A stretch of 64,000 bases of DNA, taken from assembly GCA_009667805.1 (NCBI GenBank), contig CM019069.1:51892422-51956421 (forward strand). The letters are read 5' to 3'. The DNA is from Leptobrachium leishanense. Its lineage: Eukaryota; Chordata; Amphibia; Anura; Megophryidae. The notes below the pieces were generated by a model. The model made no database searches, had not been told where the DNA came from, and worked only from the letters and a program-made list of their open reading frames with translations. The translations under genes and the position numbers were made by a program. This document shows, piece by piece, positions 32,986 to 45,692 of this stretch; position 1 is the stretch's first letter; each line of letters begins with the position of its first letter.

Positions 32986-34515
32986 GATAGATGTCATTTA
33001 TATTTGGTGTCGATCGACACTTTTTCCCTTATATTGTGCTTTGTAATTGTGCCTATTGGTCTCTTGCGCTCATAGCATTTCTGTACTTTTTACGTACTAC
33101 TATAAAAAATAGAAAAAAGAGGTGTGGATGACCCTGCTCGAGTAGCTTTTGCAATTTGTTAAAAAAATACATATGGCAGAAAAAGATAATTTAATAATAA
33201 GATATTGTTAAATTGAAGGCACATCATGAATATGTATATGAAAAAATACATACATATCAACTCTTTAATATAGATAATATATGTAAGGACAGTTGGGTCA
33301 TTAATAACAAAATTGACATTAAGGCAACCTGTACAACACTTAATGCCATTTATAGAATTGACAGACGACTTGAGCTCAGATTTTATTCTCCCTGCAGCTA
33401 TACAGCTTGCTGAAGCCACACTTTATTCTAAGTATTCCTAAGAATGAAGAGGAACTCTAAATTCTAAGTGAGAGAATGGTAACCATAAATCATTATAAAT
33501 GCATTATAATAAAGCTGTTATAAGCTATCATATATTAAGCTCTCTTGAAACTAGGGATGATCTATTAATGCACACATTGGAATATTGCTCAATACCCCAA
33601 AGAAAGATTTTGTTTCTTTATATAACTAAATAAAATAAATTTTCTAGCTTCCTGTTTATTAAAAAACGAAACAAAACAGGATTAAACAAAAGTGAAAAAT
33701 ATTTGTTTGAAAATAGCCAAATATCCCCTTCCTGAACCTTTGTTAAATGAGATAACAGCACAGGGTGCAACTCTTGCCACCCTTCGTTGCCAAATAGGCA
33801 AAGCTTGAGTTCCGAGGAATACGACTTATTTCCACAGGTTTCAAAGTTGGGCACAGGGAGTTTTAGGAGCCAAAATGGAAAAAAAATTATATAAAATAAT
33901 ATTCTGTTTTGTCAAGCCTAAAATATAGGAGGCAAAATTGAAAAATTGTAGTCATATATTTTGAGTGTTGGCCAGTAAAAAAAAATATCCACGACAAAAT
34001 AGGAAGCAAGATAGCAAAAGGTCAAGCTTGATTTAACTCATCAGTTACACTAATAAAGTTCAATAAAGAACACTTGCATGACATAGCTGGTGGGTTTGCA
34101 TGGTATTCTATCCCTTGCACCGGCAACTAAAAATTTCACCGGGACAAAAACGTGGACTATTTTACGTTGAGTATGTTAAATAGTCAAAGAGTTTCCTACT
34201 TTATGATAGATGTTCACATCCAGTTTATTGAAACTATGATGAAAAATGATATGGTCATAGTTTAGTAAAAAAGTGTGAATTCGGTGAGGTCAGACGTGTA
34301 TTCAACTAACTGTAGTACTGTTGCTTCAATAAACATTGGTGAACTTCGCTCCAAACAATGGTTTTACCGTTGTTTGAAGCACATACTGCTATTAAAAAAA
34401 AAAAGTGGTACCGTTGTTTGAATAAATCATGGGGAATTTTACTTCAAACAATGGTACTACTGGTGTCTGAAGCTATTCTTGTCCATTTTGATTTCTCACC
34501 ATAAAATTGTCTACC
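32986..34515. other. AT-rich non-coding stretch
   Basis: No gene is supported. Near 34320-34480 the phrase ACCGTTGTTTGAA occurs twice along with inverted CAAACAATGG blocks, suggesting a degraded palindromic repeat. Confidence 0.45.
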
Positions 34516-34683
34516 AGGTTTATTCAAAGAAAGTTGAAATTCAGGAGAATGACTGGAGAAGTAAAAATTCTAGGTCAAAATAGATTCTCCCATTTTTATC
34601 TCACTTTCCAAATCGGCTATTTGGTCTAGATTGTTCTCTTCTCCTGACAGTTCTCCTTGTTTTAACCTCTCTCTGAATAACCC
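34516..34683. mobile_element. Short MITE, GGGTTATTC ends, family A copy 2
   Basis: About 168 bp and palindromic, sharing TTCAGGAGAATGACTGGAGAA and AATTCTAGGTCAAAATAG with the copy at 24580. The right end is GAATAACCC; the left end is mutated to GGTTTATTC. It is more diverged than copy 1. Confidence 0.75.
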
Positions 34684-35291
34684 TGTATATTTTTATAGTC
34701 AACGTTACAAAGCTTGGCTATTGGATGGCAACCTTTACAATGGCTAGCTGGTTTGTACCAATGGAAGAGACACTTGAAGGCTCTGAGAGACACAGAGCAC
34801 CTGTGCATTATTAAAACACAACTTACTGGAGGAATCAGAGTCATTTGTTCCAGCCACGCTCAGAAATGTTTTGAAGACTACTGAGGATATGGTGTTGAAA
34901 ATGGAGAGTGTTATGTGATAGCGATAGCATCCTCCTCTGACACGGATTGAAAAAGGTTTAAATGCACAAGCCGAGATGCTTCTTTAGTTTGTTTAATTCC
35001 CGAGGTTCACGTGATATTTGAACATGAGTTTAGGCGATATAGTTACGTGAAAACAAGTAAATCATAGTAAGTCAAACAAAATGTCTGTCCCACGTGGAAG
35101 TCTGAACCAGATAGCAACTACAACAAGTCTACTGATGATGATTGCAAGAAAGGAAGAATAAAAGGAGAATTATTGCACTTGGAGGTATGAAAATCAGAGG
35201 AAGGATGTGGATATTAACTGAAAAGTAAAGTAGGTTGAGGGAAAAATAGCAATGCAACAATTCAGTTCATTCATTGTCCAACAGTGTAGGG
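34684..35291. other. Non-coding spacer ending in a hAT target duplication
   Basis: Nothing recognisable except GTGTAGGG at 35284-35291, the left target-site copy of the next element. Confidence 0.55.
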
Positions 35292-35479
35292 CAGTGGTTC
35301 TCAACCGCGGTCCTCAAGTACCCCCAACACACAGGTCATGTTTTCCAGATATCTGAAGCACAACACAGGTGATATGATTTGCTGCTCACTGATTGAAGGA
35401 TTCAATCTGCATTTCCCCAAGGCAATCCTCAAAACCTGGCCTGTTGGGGGGACTTGAGGACCACGGTTGGGAACCACTG
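35292..35479. mobile_element. hAT-type MITE
   Basis: 188 bp with terminal inverted repeats CAGTGGTTCTCAACCGCGGT and the inverse of CAGTGGTTCCCAACCGTGGT, continuing to CCTCAAGT. It is flanked by 8-bp duplications GTGTAGGG and GTGCAGGG (one mismatch). Terminal CA, 8-bp duplication and the CAGTGGTTCTCAACC-type end are typical of non-autonomous hAT elements. Confidence 0.92.
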
Positions 35480-35487
35480 GTGCAGGG

Positions 35488-38400
35488 AAACAAATCATCA
35501 TTGTGCAACACTTGTAGGGACATCTCAACGTCTGCCTACTCTAACCCTGTTTAATGACTATATGCATATTTTAGGACTCCGACCACAGTACAATGTTAAT
35601 CCCATGAAGAAGGCAGGAATTTACAACAAGATGACAAGGTCATATGGCTACATGGTTGGATAGATATTACTGGCACATATATATGAATGAAAATTACATA
35701 AAATAAAGTAAATAAAATTTATTCCTAGAAATCTTTTAACTTCGTGGACCAGGATTATGTTGCTCAAGACCACTTCCGTCAAAGCACTTACTAACAAACC
35801 AAAGAGGACTTCTATCTGTCTTGAAGCTCCGTAAACTTTTTGTTTGTGTACAATATTTATATGTTATGGATATCTCATAACATTAAAAATAATAGGATAG
35901 CACAAAAGAAATTCCTTAAACATAATATTCATAAAGAAGTCCTAAAAAAATTCGAAAAATACCTTTTTACTAAAATTTGAATAGATTATTTGCTGCAACT
36001 GTTGCATATTTTTTAATGATTTGAATTTATACCATACAATGTAAAAATATAAATGTTACCTTTCAGTCGTCATTTCTTAAGAGTTATAAGTTATGTTTCT
36101 CAAAGCAATTATTTTTGTTCCACTTCTTTTAAGGTAAAAGAAGGTATGGATTTTTAATTTAATAATTTTTATAATAATCTTATATTGAAATAATAAAAAA
36201 ACTGACCTAAAACCTGCTTAAGGCAAACATTTCAGACATTAAACTGTCAAAGTTTTCTAAAATAAGAATATATTTGGATTTTTTGTTTTACGTTTAGCTG
36301 GAAAAGAAATACCAAAGAGATCTGTAGGGAGAAAAAAATAATAATAAAAAAAAAAATAATCAACATTGTGAGAAAAGCAAAATGGAACACTCTCTGCTTT
36401 CAGCACCGGTTAATATATTGCTATTGAAAAGTTATAGAAATCAGAGCGTATAATTTGAAGAGTCTACAGTTCCACTTCATCTCTTCATAACATTTTAATG
36501 ATTAGGTAATATACATTAACTACGTGTCAATAAAGAATTCCTGGGCACAGAACCATGCAGAGGTTTGCATATTTGCTAATGTTACCCAATAGTGCTGGGG
36601 AATGAATCATTATTTAAACAATTTGCTTTCAGTTAGTGCATGAATGCCTTCCCATGATGCCTTGATACTTTGTTTGCCCTTCTATAAAAATTATTTCTGA
36701 CCCAAGTGTGATCTCTTAAATCACAATACTTATTCTTGCAATTGAAGCTCCGGCAAGCTAATGCCGGGAGAAAACCGAACAAATTTTTCACCGCAACGCT
36801 GAATATTCAAGAGGCGACAGTGAAGGAAAGAAGTTAACGTTAATTAATATTTGAAGCAGTGAAATAAAAGCAACAGTGGAGCTAATTTTGCAGGACAATT
36901 AATCATGAGTCCTACTAATTACACAGGGGATTTTTTGCAAATGATTTTTTTTTTCAGGTAGTGGAATAAAATGATAATTCACCAACCATCAAAATCATTG
37001 GCTTCCCACCAATGTCCTCAGTACGAGCAATTAGCGAAAACAGCCGAGCCTTTGTAATTTCATGTTTGGAGACAGGAATATAATATTTTTAATTTTCATA
37101 AACAATAAAAGCTCACTTGTCTAAATTTTTGTATTCAGAAGATAAAGTTTAATTTTTTTTATAAATTATAAGACAAGTTGATGATAAAGCTATTATCTGA
37201 AAAATATTACATTTAAAATCAATATATATTAAATAATAATAATAATATATGTGAGTGTGAGATCTGTGCACTTTACCGCTTTTTAAAAATATGACCAAGC
37301 ATTCTTATAAAGCAAAATTTTTAAATCGCCAATAAAACGGATTTTAACTAGATGTCTTAAGAGGGTGTAAAATCAAGCAAATTACCATATTCATGAGCGC
37401 TGCTTGTAAAATTGTTATGCAATAAACTGTGTTCATGTAATTTGCATGTAGCTTTGTTAATTAAAAAAGCTGCTAATTAGAAACAATGGTGCTCTTCTGA
37501 AACATCCATCTTGAACACAAGTGACATGCACAGATAATAAACTTTCAGAAAAATCGACAAGAAAATGAAAAATTATTTACCATTACAGGCACCGGCTAAA
37601 TAAAGATACATTTACACAAATGTTTGTTTAATAGGAACAGGACTATTAACAATCAGAGCCCTTTACGACTTCCGACAATTACAACGTTCTTTGGTAAATC
37701 TCTATTTTATGCCTGTTTTTAAAACAAGTTATGGAATTAATATTTAGAATGTGCTTCCTAGATAATGCACAAACATGAGCTAGCGTTGAGAACAAGGAGA
37801 TATTCTCCCAACATCCATATTTTTAAAATGAATTATATTCCTATTATTTTAATGAGTGGATTTCAAGTAAATATCAGCATATAGGTTGTAGGCACATAAA
37901 TCAGTTTTATGCAATTCCTCCATTTTTGCAACTATCCTTACGGCCTTTCAGATACATACGTATCAGTTATGAGCAAAAAGTCCAAGCAGGAAAAAGGGTA
38001 AAAAAGGGAAAACAAAGTCATCATCTGCTGTTTAGGAGTAATAAAACGGACATAAGGAAAAGAAAAAAGAGAGAGAAAGAAGAGAGATTCAGGGGAGACT
38101 CCTCAATCTGTGTCCAAGAGAAGAGCAGACCTCAGGGCATACAGTGCAGTACAAAAATGGCAGGCTATCTTTCTTGTGGCAGCTATAAGCTGTAAGGTCT
38201 CCTAATCAGTGCCCAAGGAAAGAACCAAACATCCCAAGCAGAGGCACTTCAGATGGCCTGATCTCAAGCAGAATCATTGCTGTCTAGAGGACCACTTTGG
38301 AACCAGCAAGGTCCACCAGACCCGTAGAGGAGCATCCAAACTCTACCCCATATTATGTTTGCTCTGTTCCTGGATGCACAGGAAAGGGTGCATCACCGTA

Positions 38401-38636
38401 CCATGAAAAGCATAATACTTCAGTATAGAATACTGATTTAGAGGGTGAAAAAGCATCACAGATAACATTACGGATAATTTCAAGACTATCATTTTGGAGA
38501 GGGTGATCGAAAAGCCAAGTACCATTATCATATGACATAGTTTTAACATTTCTATTTAAACCACTAGACTGTGACTCCTGCTTACTAATGAACAGATATG
38601 ATGGTAACACTGGAGCCTTTTACAGATCTCTTTAGG
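35488..38636. other. AT-rich, largely repeat-free stretch
   Basis: No gene or transposon end is seen. Around 36500-36720 and 37370-37620 the sequence is mixed-composition and rich in TAATTA, ATGCAAAT-like, CAATAAA and AACAATGG motifs, as is usual for developmental enhancers and conserved non-coding elements. This is inference only. Short poly-A/AAT runs lie at about 36340-36360 and 37230-37248. Confidence 0.4.
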
Positions 38637-38672
38637 CACTGTGACCACTCAATGTTATGAGTGGTCACAGTG
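38637..38672. repeat. Perfect 15-bp inverted duplication, 6-base spacer
   Basis: CACTGTGACCACTCA, six bases, then its exact reverse complement. No surrounding element was identified. Confidence 0.9.
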
Positions 38673-41600
38673 ACCGGAGTGTCTTCATTCCTCTCATCCC
38701 TTGAGAGGGGCATCCAGGAGAGCTGAAATAACTATTCAAGGGACTATCACATAGACATAACCCATCGCCATGGTCAATTCCTATGTGTCATGTAATTGAA
38801 CACCCAAACCATATGTGAAGGTTGGTAAACTCCAATTTAGAGTGTCATCCAGAAATACGAGGCATTTTGAAACCAGTAATTGAACTTAAATCTGTAAGTC
38901 TCATTTGAAGAAGTTGAAAAGAAGTCAAAATACCTACCTTACACTCGAGAATAGAATCATGATTGCTGTTTCATTAAGTAAGTAAACTTTGGATGCGCCA
39001 ACATTGGCACTGGGTCTTGTGTCTTATCACTATAATCTACTCTCTGGGGATGATCATTGTCCACTTACCCTCATAGTACGCTCTTTTTATACCGATGATG
39101 TGGTAGGAGTTGCAGAGACATTATTTGTGTGTGAGGAAGATTTTACTTAATTGATGATTCATGGGGAGATTTAAGGCCCAGTTGGGTGTTGGTTGAAGCA
39201 GCATTATCAAATTATAATGGAGCCCTTAAATTTTTTGCCCTCTCCAAGAGACATGATTATTTGCATCTATAAGACTGTGGAGAAGAGAAGTCAAACTCGC
39301 TTGAAGGACTACAGGCTAATTGCAACCATCACCTCAGCTCCTGACAGATGAATGCATAATGGTTCACATAATCATAGAACTTTCACATCCACCATTATAG
39401 TCTAAGGATGCTCCTAGAAGACCATGCATTAACACAATATAGCGGCTTAGGCATCTATTGCAAATTGAGCAAGAATAGGTCTTTGCTACCCCTCAACCAC
39501 TGTGAGTGATGGCAAGGTATGGCAAACAGACTCCATATTTTGCTAAATTGTTAAAATTCAGCATGTACATAAGACAAAGTAGTCCCTACCTGATGAAGGC
39601 ACGCCGCCTCAAAGCTTGCCTTGGCAACCACAAAAACAGCATTGTAATCAAGAGAAACAGTTGTGCGTTGGTTTTTTGTATAGCTTATTTATGATAAGAG
39701 ATTAAAATGCTAATTTGACAAAGTTCTTTTCATTCCATTTCCAGGTAAGACACGCACTATAATATTAGTAATAGATTGTCAAAAGGAATTATGTGCAAAT
39801 AGGAGTTAGCAATAAACGACAAAACAGCAAATAATCAACCTGTGCAATTAAATTCAAAAAGAGTACAAAACAACATCAAAAGAATTCCACTTGTTTGCCT
39901 GCCTGGAGGCTAATGGGGAATTTTATTCATTACCGTTTCACCTATAAGTCTAGTTCAGGCTTTAAGCAAAGGCAATTATGCATGGGTTTCCGAGATAAAA
40001 TCATAACTCAAACCGTGCATGATCTCAGAATTTCATATTGGGGGAAAATGAAAAGCTTTACTTAGATTTCAAATTAACTCTGATAAATAATAAGCCTAGA
40101 GGAATCAGATTTACATTCCCCAGCCAAATGTACATCATATGAGCTAATAAGAACAAATACATAAAGAGCGCGTAATGAATTGCAAGACGTGTTTTTATTT
40201 GTTGACAAGTGATTTGTGAACGAAACATTTCCCCAGCAATATGAACTGTTAAATATGACATCCATTCCAATAAATTAGCGCATTTATATTAGTCTGTGTT
40301 TTACAAACTACCTTGAAGCAGAGCATTAAAAAAAAGCTGTATGGTATACAATTCATACATCTTAAACGCCAACATGCCAACAGCAGGGAGCCATGTAGCT
40401 CTATAACCCGAGGCTCTATACATCCCTTGGCTTCAGTGTGGTTGGTTTCAAGAAACAAACCAATGATTCATCATTCACCAATTTAAAGGCGTATGCTACT
40501 ATATAGTCTGTGCAGAAAGGTTTTGTCCATGCTCCAATGAAAACATTTTATTAACCCCCCCACAACCATGATTGAGTATCCTCGGTGTTCAAAAGCACTT
40601 GCCGGGGCCCCAACATTGAGTAATCTTGATCTGGTTATATTCTGGAGCAATGCAATGTGATTTCAATTACTACAAATGAAAATAATTTGAAAATGGCCTC
40701 CAGAATGCGCCTCCAATTTTTCAGCACCTTGGACATGCCATGAGGTGCTGAAGCTCTTTGAACAGATTTCAGGTCTGTTTTTCTTTCACAGAAACATGGA
40801 GCTCCAGCTGAAAAATTATACGTGTAGCAGCACATTGTGGGAAAAAAGGCTTGTATAATATGCTTACTGTCAATAGATTTTATGAAGGATACATTCCTTT
40901 TTACACTGTCTGCAATGGAAAGTTGTTTTCCATAAAACCACTGGGTCCTGGCAGTGGTTTTATGGAAAACAATGCGTTAGTCGAGGGGTTAACAACAAAG
41001 TTTACGGGCCATTAATAATGGGCCATTAATAATCACCATACCAAATCTAAAAGCTTGGAGAATTGCAAGGGAATTGCCAAATTTAAGCTCAAATAGTCAA
41101 ATTGGTGGAATACCAGAACATGAAGAATTCCCGATTTCATTTTATTACTTTTTTTGTTGCCAAAACACCAAATACTCTTACAGTTCTCGAAAATCGATTG
41201 CCGAGACCATAATCCCTACAGTCTCCTGACAATGAGAGGATTCTCCTCCTCACCCAGTAATATATAAATTGACAATTATTGACAGCTTCTCTGCATTTCA
41301 TTTTGCGTCTTCCAAAGAGATATCTCAAACTGTTGTCAGTGTGTTTGTCGTATCTGCATCATTATTTTATGATGTGGCTGGTTTGCATTAATTTGTAACC
41401 ACAAATTCTATTTGATTAGCATTGTGTTGACCCACAAGCACTTTATGCAATTGCCTGTCTGATGAAGGCTGATAATGTGTTTTTCCATTTTTTAGAACCA
41501 ACTGGGTTGTTCCCGCTCTACATCGCCCACGTGTAGCACCAGCGATATTTCAAAAAAACAAAAACATATTAGACCATGTCAAATTAGATGAACTGCTTAA

Positions 41601-42882
41601 AAGCTTTCCTCATTTTGATGGTAAATACCAGGTAAGGCGCTATCACTGACCCCCTGCACCATAACCACTATAATAAGTGATCTGGCTTATGATCATAGCT
41701 AGGGGGAAGCAGTATGTTTGCTTATTAAGATAAAAGAGCATGTAAATTCAGAGTATTTATATCCATGTAAACGTCTATATTCATGAACAAAAAATATAAA
41801 TTATGCATCCCGTTTTAAATCCTTTAATTTTTAATTTAGCTGGTTATTTTAAAAAATCTTTAAAAAAAAAAAAAAAAAAAACCCAGCATACCACCATGAA
41901 AAGTCAAACTTTATTATAGGTAAACACACAGCTGAACAGACAAACAAATGTCTTTCTGAAATTTTAATTGCAATTAATAAATCTTTTGTGGATGCACATC
42001 CTGTGGTTATTGGAATCTCCCCTAATGCTGAATATTGAATTTAATGCACAGAATTGCTCAAATCCAACCTGCTGCATAAGCGCTTTCGTTATAATGCAGG
42101 GATAGATCAAAACTTCAATGGTCATGAATTGGTTAAATCGGCCATAAAATAAATAACAGACAGCTGAAATGTGCTGGCAAAGCAATTTTACATGAACTTG
42201 CTTCCTACCATGCAGTGCATTAACTTGAAAGGCATGACAAGAATCACTTTGTGGGCACATGTTAAGCACCTGCCTTCTGGGCACCGTGCCCACAGCGCAG
42301 GTTATCCAAGAGACACATTTAAGGTGACAAGTACAGTTGGCATATTAATTAAGATATAGGAAGTCCTTGTCGTCTCACTGCATCATCGCCACAAGGCATT
42401 AGATTGGAAAAGGCAGCTTTTAGTTCTTCACACCATTCAGATTATCAATTTAATACTAGGAAATAACATTTCATTCGATTTACACATTCCTTTTTCGATT
42501 AATTTGTAGCCATCACAATATTATTCTATTGAATTGGCGTAGCGCTATATATTAGTAATTATTTGATCTGTTATTAAATTATTTTTGTCAGAAACCGCTA
42601 AACAACCCTGATGTGATTATGAAATACAACCGAACGATAGAGCACAGAATATAAAACCAAAAAGGTCCTTCTCTTATTAATAAGGGACAGCAGAAAATGA
42701 GGCAAAAAGTTTTATACATCGTTTTAGTTCTCCATTTTCTCTTTATCCACTGGAGTAAAATTGGATTGTACTTTTCCCAAATAATGATTTCAAGACGAAT
42801 TTCGGCAAAATAGGCTGCCACCTGAGGCCTTGATCAAACAAGGGCCTTGCATTATGGAATGCAGGTTGGGGATTTGACTTTA
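38673..42882. other. AT-rich non-coding stretch with conserved-element-like patches
   Basis: No gene is supported. A Penelope-tail-like phrase CTGATGAAGGC with a complementary GCC..GCCT follows at about 39592-39615, and a similar CTGATGAAGGCT lies at about 41459. Patches at about 39740-40030, 40630-40800 and 42180-42560 look like unique, possibly conserved non-coding DNA. A poly-A run lies at about 41863-41880. A perfect hairpin at 40925-40970 is listed separately. Confidence 0.4.
40925..40970. repeat. Perfect 19-bp inverted duplication, 8-base spacer
   Basis: GTTTTCCATAAAACCACTG, eight bases, then its exact reverse complement. The stem is long enough to form a hairpin RNA if transcribed, but no evidence of a microRNA gene (flanking lower stem, typical 60-80-nt precursor) is seen. 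Confidence 0.9.
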
Positions 42883-43820
42883 TTTATTTATAAAGTATTT
42901 TACCAGGAAGGATACATTGAGATTTATCTCGTTTTCATGTATGTCCTGGGTTCAAGAACATTGTTACAGAAATACAAAGTAATAAAATATTAAATATTAA
43001 AAAAAAGAAACAGCACAAATATACAGATTAACAGAAAATAAATATAGTCACTATGTTACATGTTTACAGGTGCATTCCGTATTGAGGTATGTTAATAGGG
43101 AGCTCTTAAGTGACTTTAGACTGGGGGAAGATTTGATGGCATCTTGGAGGTTATTCCATAACTGTGGTGCTCTGTAGGAAAATGAAGATCGAGCAACTTT
43201 CTTTTTGTATTGTGGTATTGTAAGTAAGGTGTAGGTCCTGGATCGGAGGTTATAGGATGAGGGAACTGCTGGGGGAAGCAGCCTATTCAGGTAGGGTGGC
43301 AGCTTCCCAGAAAAGCTCTTAAACACCAGGTTGGAAAGGTGAAGGGTGCGTTTAGACTCCAGCGATGGCCACTTTAGTTCTTTTAACAGGTCACAATGGT
43401 GGATCATGTAGTTACATTGTAGCACAAAGCAGCAGAATGAGTTTTTTTTTGTGAAAGGATTTTACCAGGAAGGATACATTGAGATTTCTCTCGTTTTCAA
43501 GTATGTCCTGGGTGGCGAGTATGTACCGTTAGGTGTCTTGCCCAAGGACACTTACTGGAGAGGTTGCTCGCTGGGATTGAACCCATGACTCCACAGGCTC
43601 TCTACATGCAGAGCAGTGATGTTACCTCTACTCCATCCAGCCGGTACTACAATGTTATACAATGCAATGCAGTAAGTTTCTGAAGGTGTGTTTGCGCGGC
43701 AGCTGTGTTCATTACATCTCCGTATTCAATAGCCAGCATAAGCATTTGTTGTACAATCTGCTTTCTTACCGCGGGGCTCAGGCAGGATTGGTTTCTGTAC
43801 AGGGCACCTAGCATTGTGAC
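42883..43820 (-). pseudogene. L2-type LINE 3' part, interrupted by a SINE
   Basis: On the minus strand the LINE protein begins near 43818 (LGALYRNQSCLSPAVRKQ, EYGDVMNTAA), is interrupted by the SINE at 43441-43645, and resumes at about 43430 to 43051 (HHCDLLKELKWPSLE, KLPPYLNRLLPP, SSFSYRAPQLWNNL, SLKSLKSSLLTYL). The 3' UTR ends with CAATGTATCCTTCCTGGTAAAATACTTTATAAATAAA at about 42883. The order and motifs are those of the C-terminal half of an L2-like reverse transcriptase. It is 5'-truncated and inactive. Confidence 0.8.
43441..43645 (-). mobile_element. tRNA-derived SINE with LINE-type 3' tail
   Basis: Read on the minus strand, a tRNA-like head starts near 43643 (GGCTGGATGGAGTAGAGG, box A-like) and has a box B GGTTCAATCCC at 43573-43583. 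A middle region follows with CCTTGGGCAAGACACCTAAC. The tail AATCTCAATGTATCCTTCCTGGTAAAATCCTTTCAC is nearly identical to the 3' end of the adjacent L2-type LINE. An A-rich stretch closes it. RNA polymerase III promoter boxes and a tail borrowed from the LINE fit a SINE mobilised by that LINE. Confidence 0.8.
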
Positions 43821-44366
43821 TCAATTTACTCTTTAACTAAATAGGACAGGGCTGGATGGAGGGGAAAAAAATGAAAATCACACATGTACTACATGCAATA
43901 GACCTTTGAACTCACATATAATACACTAAAACAGCATGAGCACAGACTATGCAGAAATCCACTGTATAGGCACAAATGTACACCTCTAGTGCACCCTTAT
44001 ATTTAAATACATGCACTTAGAACTCTCCATTTAATACATCTCTGCATTCATTTGCATAACACCATTCCATGTAAATACAGCTCTGTAGTAGCATCTACAA
44101 AGAAAAGAGAGCGTTCTTAATTACATTTTCGTTGATTCATTACCTCTTATTTTAATATGGAGAGGCCTTATATTTGAACTAAGGTTTCACTAACTCTAGA
44201 GCCTCCACTGGTGAGGTCTCTCATAAAGAACATAACAATTTTTGAGGATAAACTGTACAATTTATAACAACATAAAATAGTCACCTGCCTAGGAATTACA
44301 GTCCACAGCAAACTGGAGGAATAGATTTAATATGCTTATGTCAAGATTAGCTCTAAAATTCGTTAA
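43821..44366. other. Non-coding spacer
   Basis: AT-rich sequence without recognisable features; its last three bases, TAA (44364-44366), are the target-site copy of the following MITE. Confidence 0.5.
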
Positions 44367-44748
44367 GGCTGAGCGTCCACTGGCACCGTAGTCGGACGAC
44401 CGATGCATTCATCCGACTATGTGCGACGTCGTACGTCCGACGTCGTCCACTTCAAGCGATCCGTCGGACGATGGGATAGATCAGATTTCTGAAGAGGTGG
44501 AGTGCAGAGGCTGCCAAAACCAGGATTAACTGGTTTTACATATAAAACACAGTTCATTCTGCTTTTTTAAACACTGCAGTCCTTTGTGGGACAATGGGTG
44601 AGACAGAATACAAATATACATACAAGTACACACAGAACAGTAGCAGAGAGGACCCAAGAGCTTACAATCAACCAAGGAGCCTTCCCTGCCCTACCCCTCA
44701 CCCCTACACAAACAGGGCTAGTCCCACACATCTCACATACATATAAAT

Positions 44749-44885
44749 CAGGGATCTCCAACTCTGGCCCCAAAGATGTATATTGCCTACAAATCCCAGA
44801 ATTCTTTGAATGCAATAAATGGCCAGAGATTAATGGGAGGTGTAGTTCAGAAACATCTGGGGGGGGGCAGAGTTTGAGATCTCTG
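44749..44885. mobile_element. hAT-type MITE nested in the split MITE
   Basis: 137 bp with ends CAGGGATCTCCAACTCTG and the inverse of CAGAGATCTCAAACTCTG. It is flanked by ATATAAAT (44741-44748) and ATATAGTT (44886-44893), an imperfect 8-bp duplication. The pattern is that of a small non-autonomous hAT element. Confidence 0.8.
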
Positions 44886-45008
44886 ATATAGTTTATTTTA
44901 AATGCTTTTATAACTCCCCTGATCAGTTTCTCCACATCCATCTTCTCTGATCTGCTGAAATACATGCGATGCAAACGAGTGATTTGGTTCTGATCGCACA
45001 TCCGATGC

Positions 45009-45692
45009 TGTCACGTGTAGATCAGGATTTGGAACCCAGGATGCAGTACCTTCTCTTCCAATACTCGGGCAGCGTGGATTGGAGATAAGTCGTTGAGTAA
45101 TGCAGAGTACGTGGATAATAGAAAATAGGCAGGTCGAGGTACACGGTCCAATTTCAGGGGCAGGTAGAGTTCGTTCAAAGTAGAGGGGGTCAGCCGAGGT
45201 CAAATACCGGGAAATCCAAATAGAGGGTAAAGGAGATAGGTTTGGTGGTAGTAAGAGGTAACAGTGTCCAGCGATTAAGCATGGGGGGCACAGAACGTCT
45301 GAACATCAATCCATGGGAGTGAGGGGTTTAAATAGGGCGCCCAGGACAGCCCTTCCCCTCCACAGCTGCCAAGTCCCTCCTTCCCCTTAATTCCACCAAT
45401 GGTGGAGAATGGAGGCCCCAGCATCATCTCCCCAAGGACGCGAGTGCCGACGCCCCGCCCCTTCTGCGTGACGCGCGGCCGCTGCCCAACGCCACGCCGG
45501 AGCTGGATGGGGTATCCCCGGCCAATATGGCGGGAGATCCCCGCTCGCGACGGACGTGGGGAGCCGCCACGGAACGCCGCCCGCCGAGTGGGCGATGGAG
45601 CCCGGCACCCTCTGAGCTGGGGGTACCGCTTCCGGAGGCACTCCGGGGAAGGTGAGCCCGGCGTGCGGGACGAGGGGGGCCAGACCCTGACA
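45009..45692 (-). repeat. 3' LTR of Gypsy element 2
   Basis: 684 bp, TGTCACGTG to CCTGACA. Compared with 50933-51616, four transitions were seen: two in the 'CCCAGCRTCATC...GACGYGAG' stretch, one in GGCCGCYGCC, and one in GCCGCCRCGG. Confidence 0.95.

Noticed and set aside
35292..35479. Considered as a LINE or SINE fragment
   Set aside because: Symmetric CAGTGGTTCTCAACC ends and an 8-bp duplication identify a hAT MITE; no polymerase III boxes or tail.
38343..38406. Cys/His-containing peptide (CSVPGCTGKGASPYHEKH) that could recall a zinc finger
   Set aside because: Isolated, incomplete spacing, surrounded by stops; no second finger or transposase motif nearby.
40925..40970. Hairpin considered as a microRNA precursor
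   Set aside because: Perfect complementarity with no bulges, total length only 46 nt and no extended lower stem; better explained as an inverted duplication.
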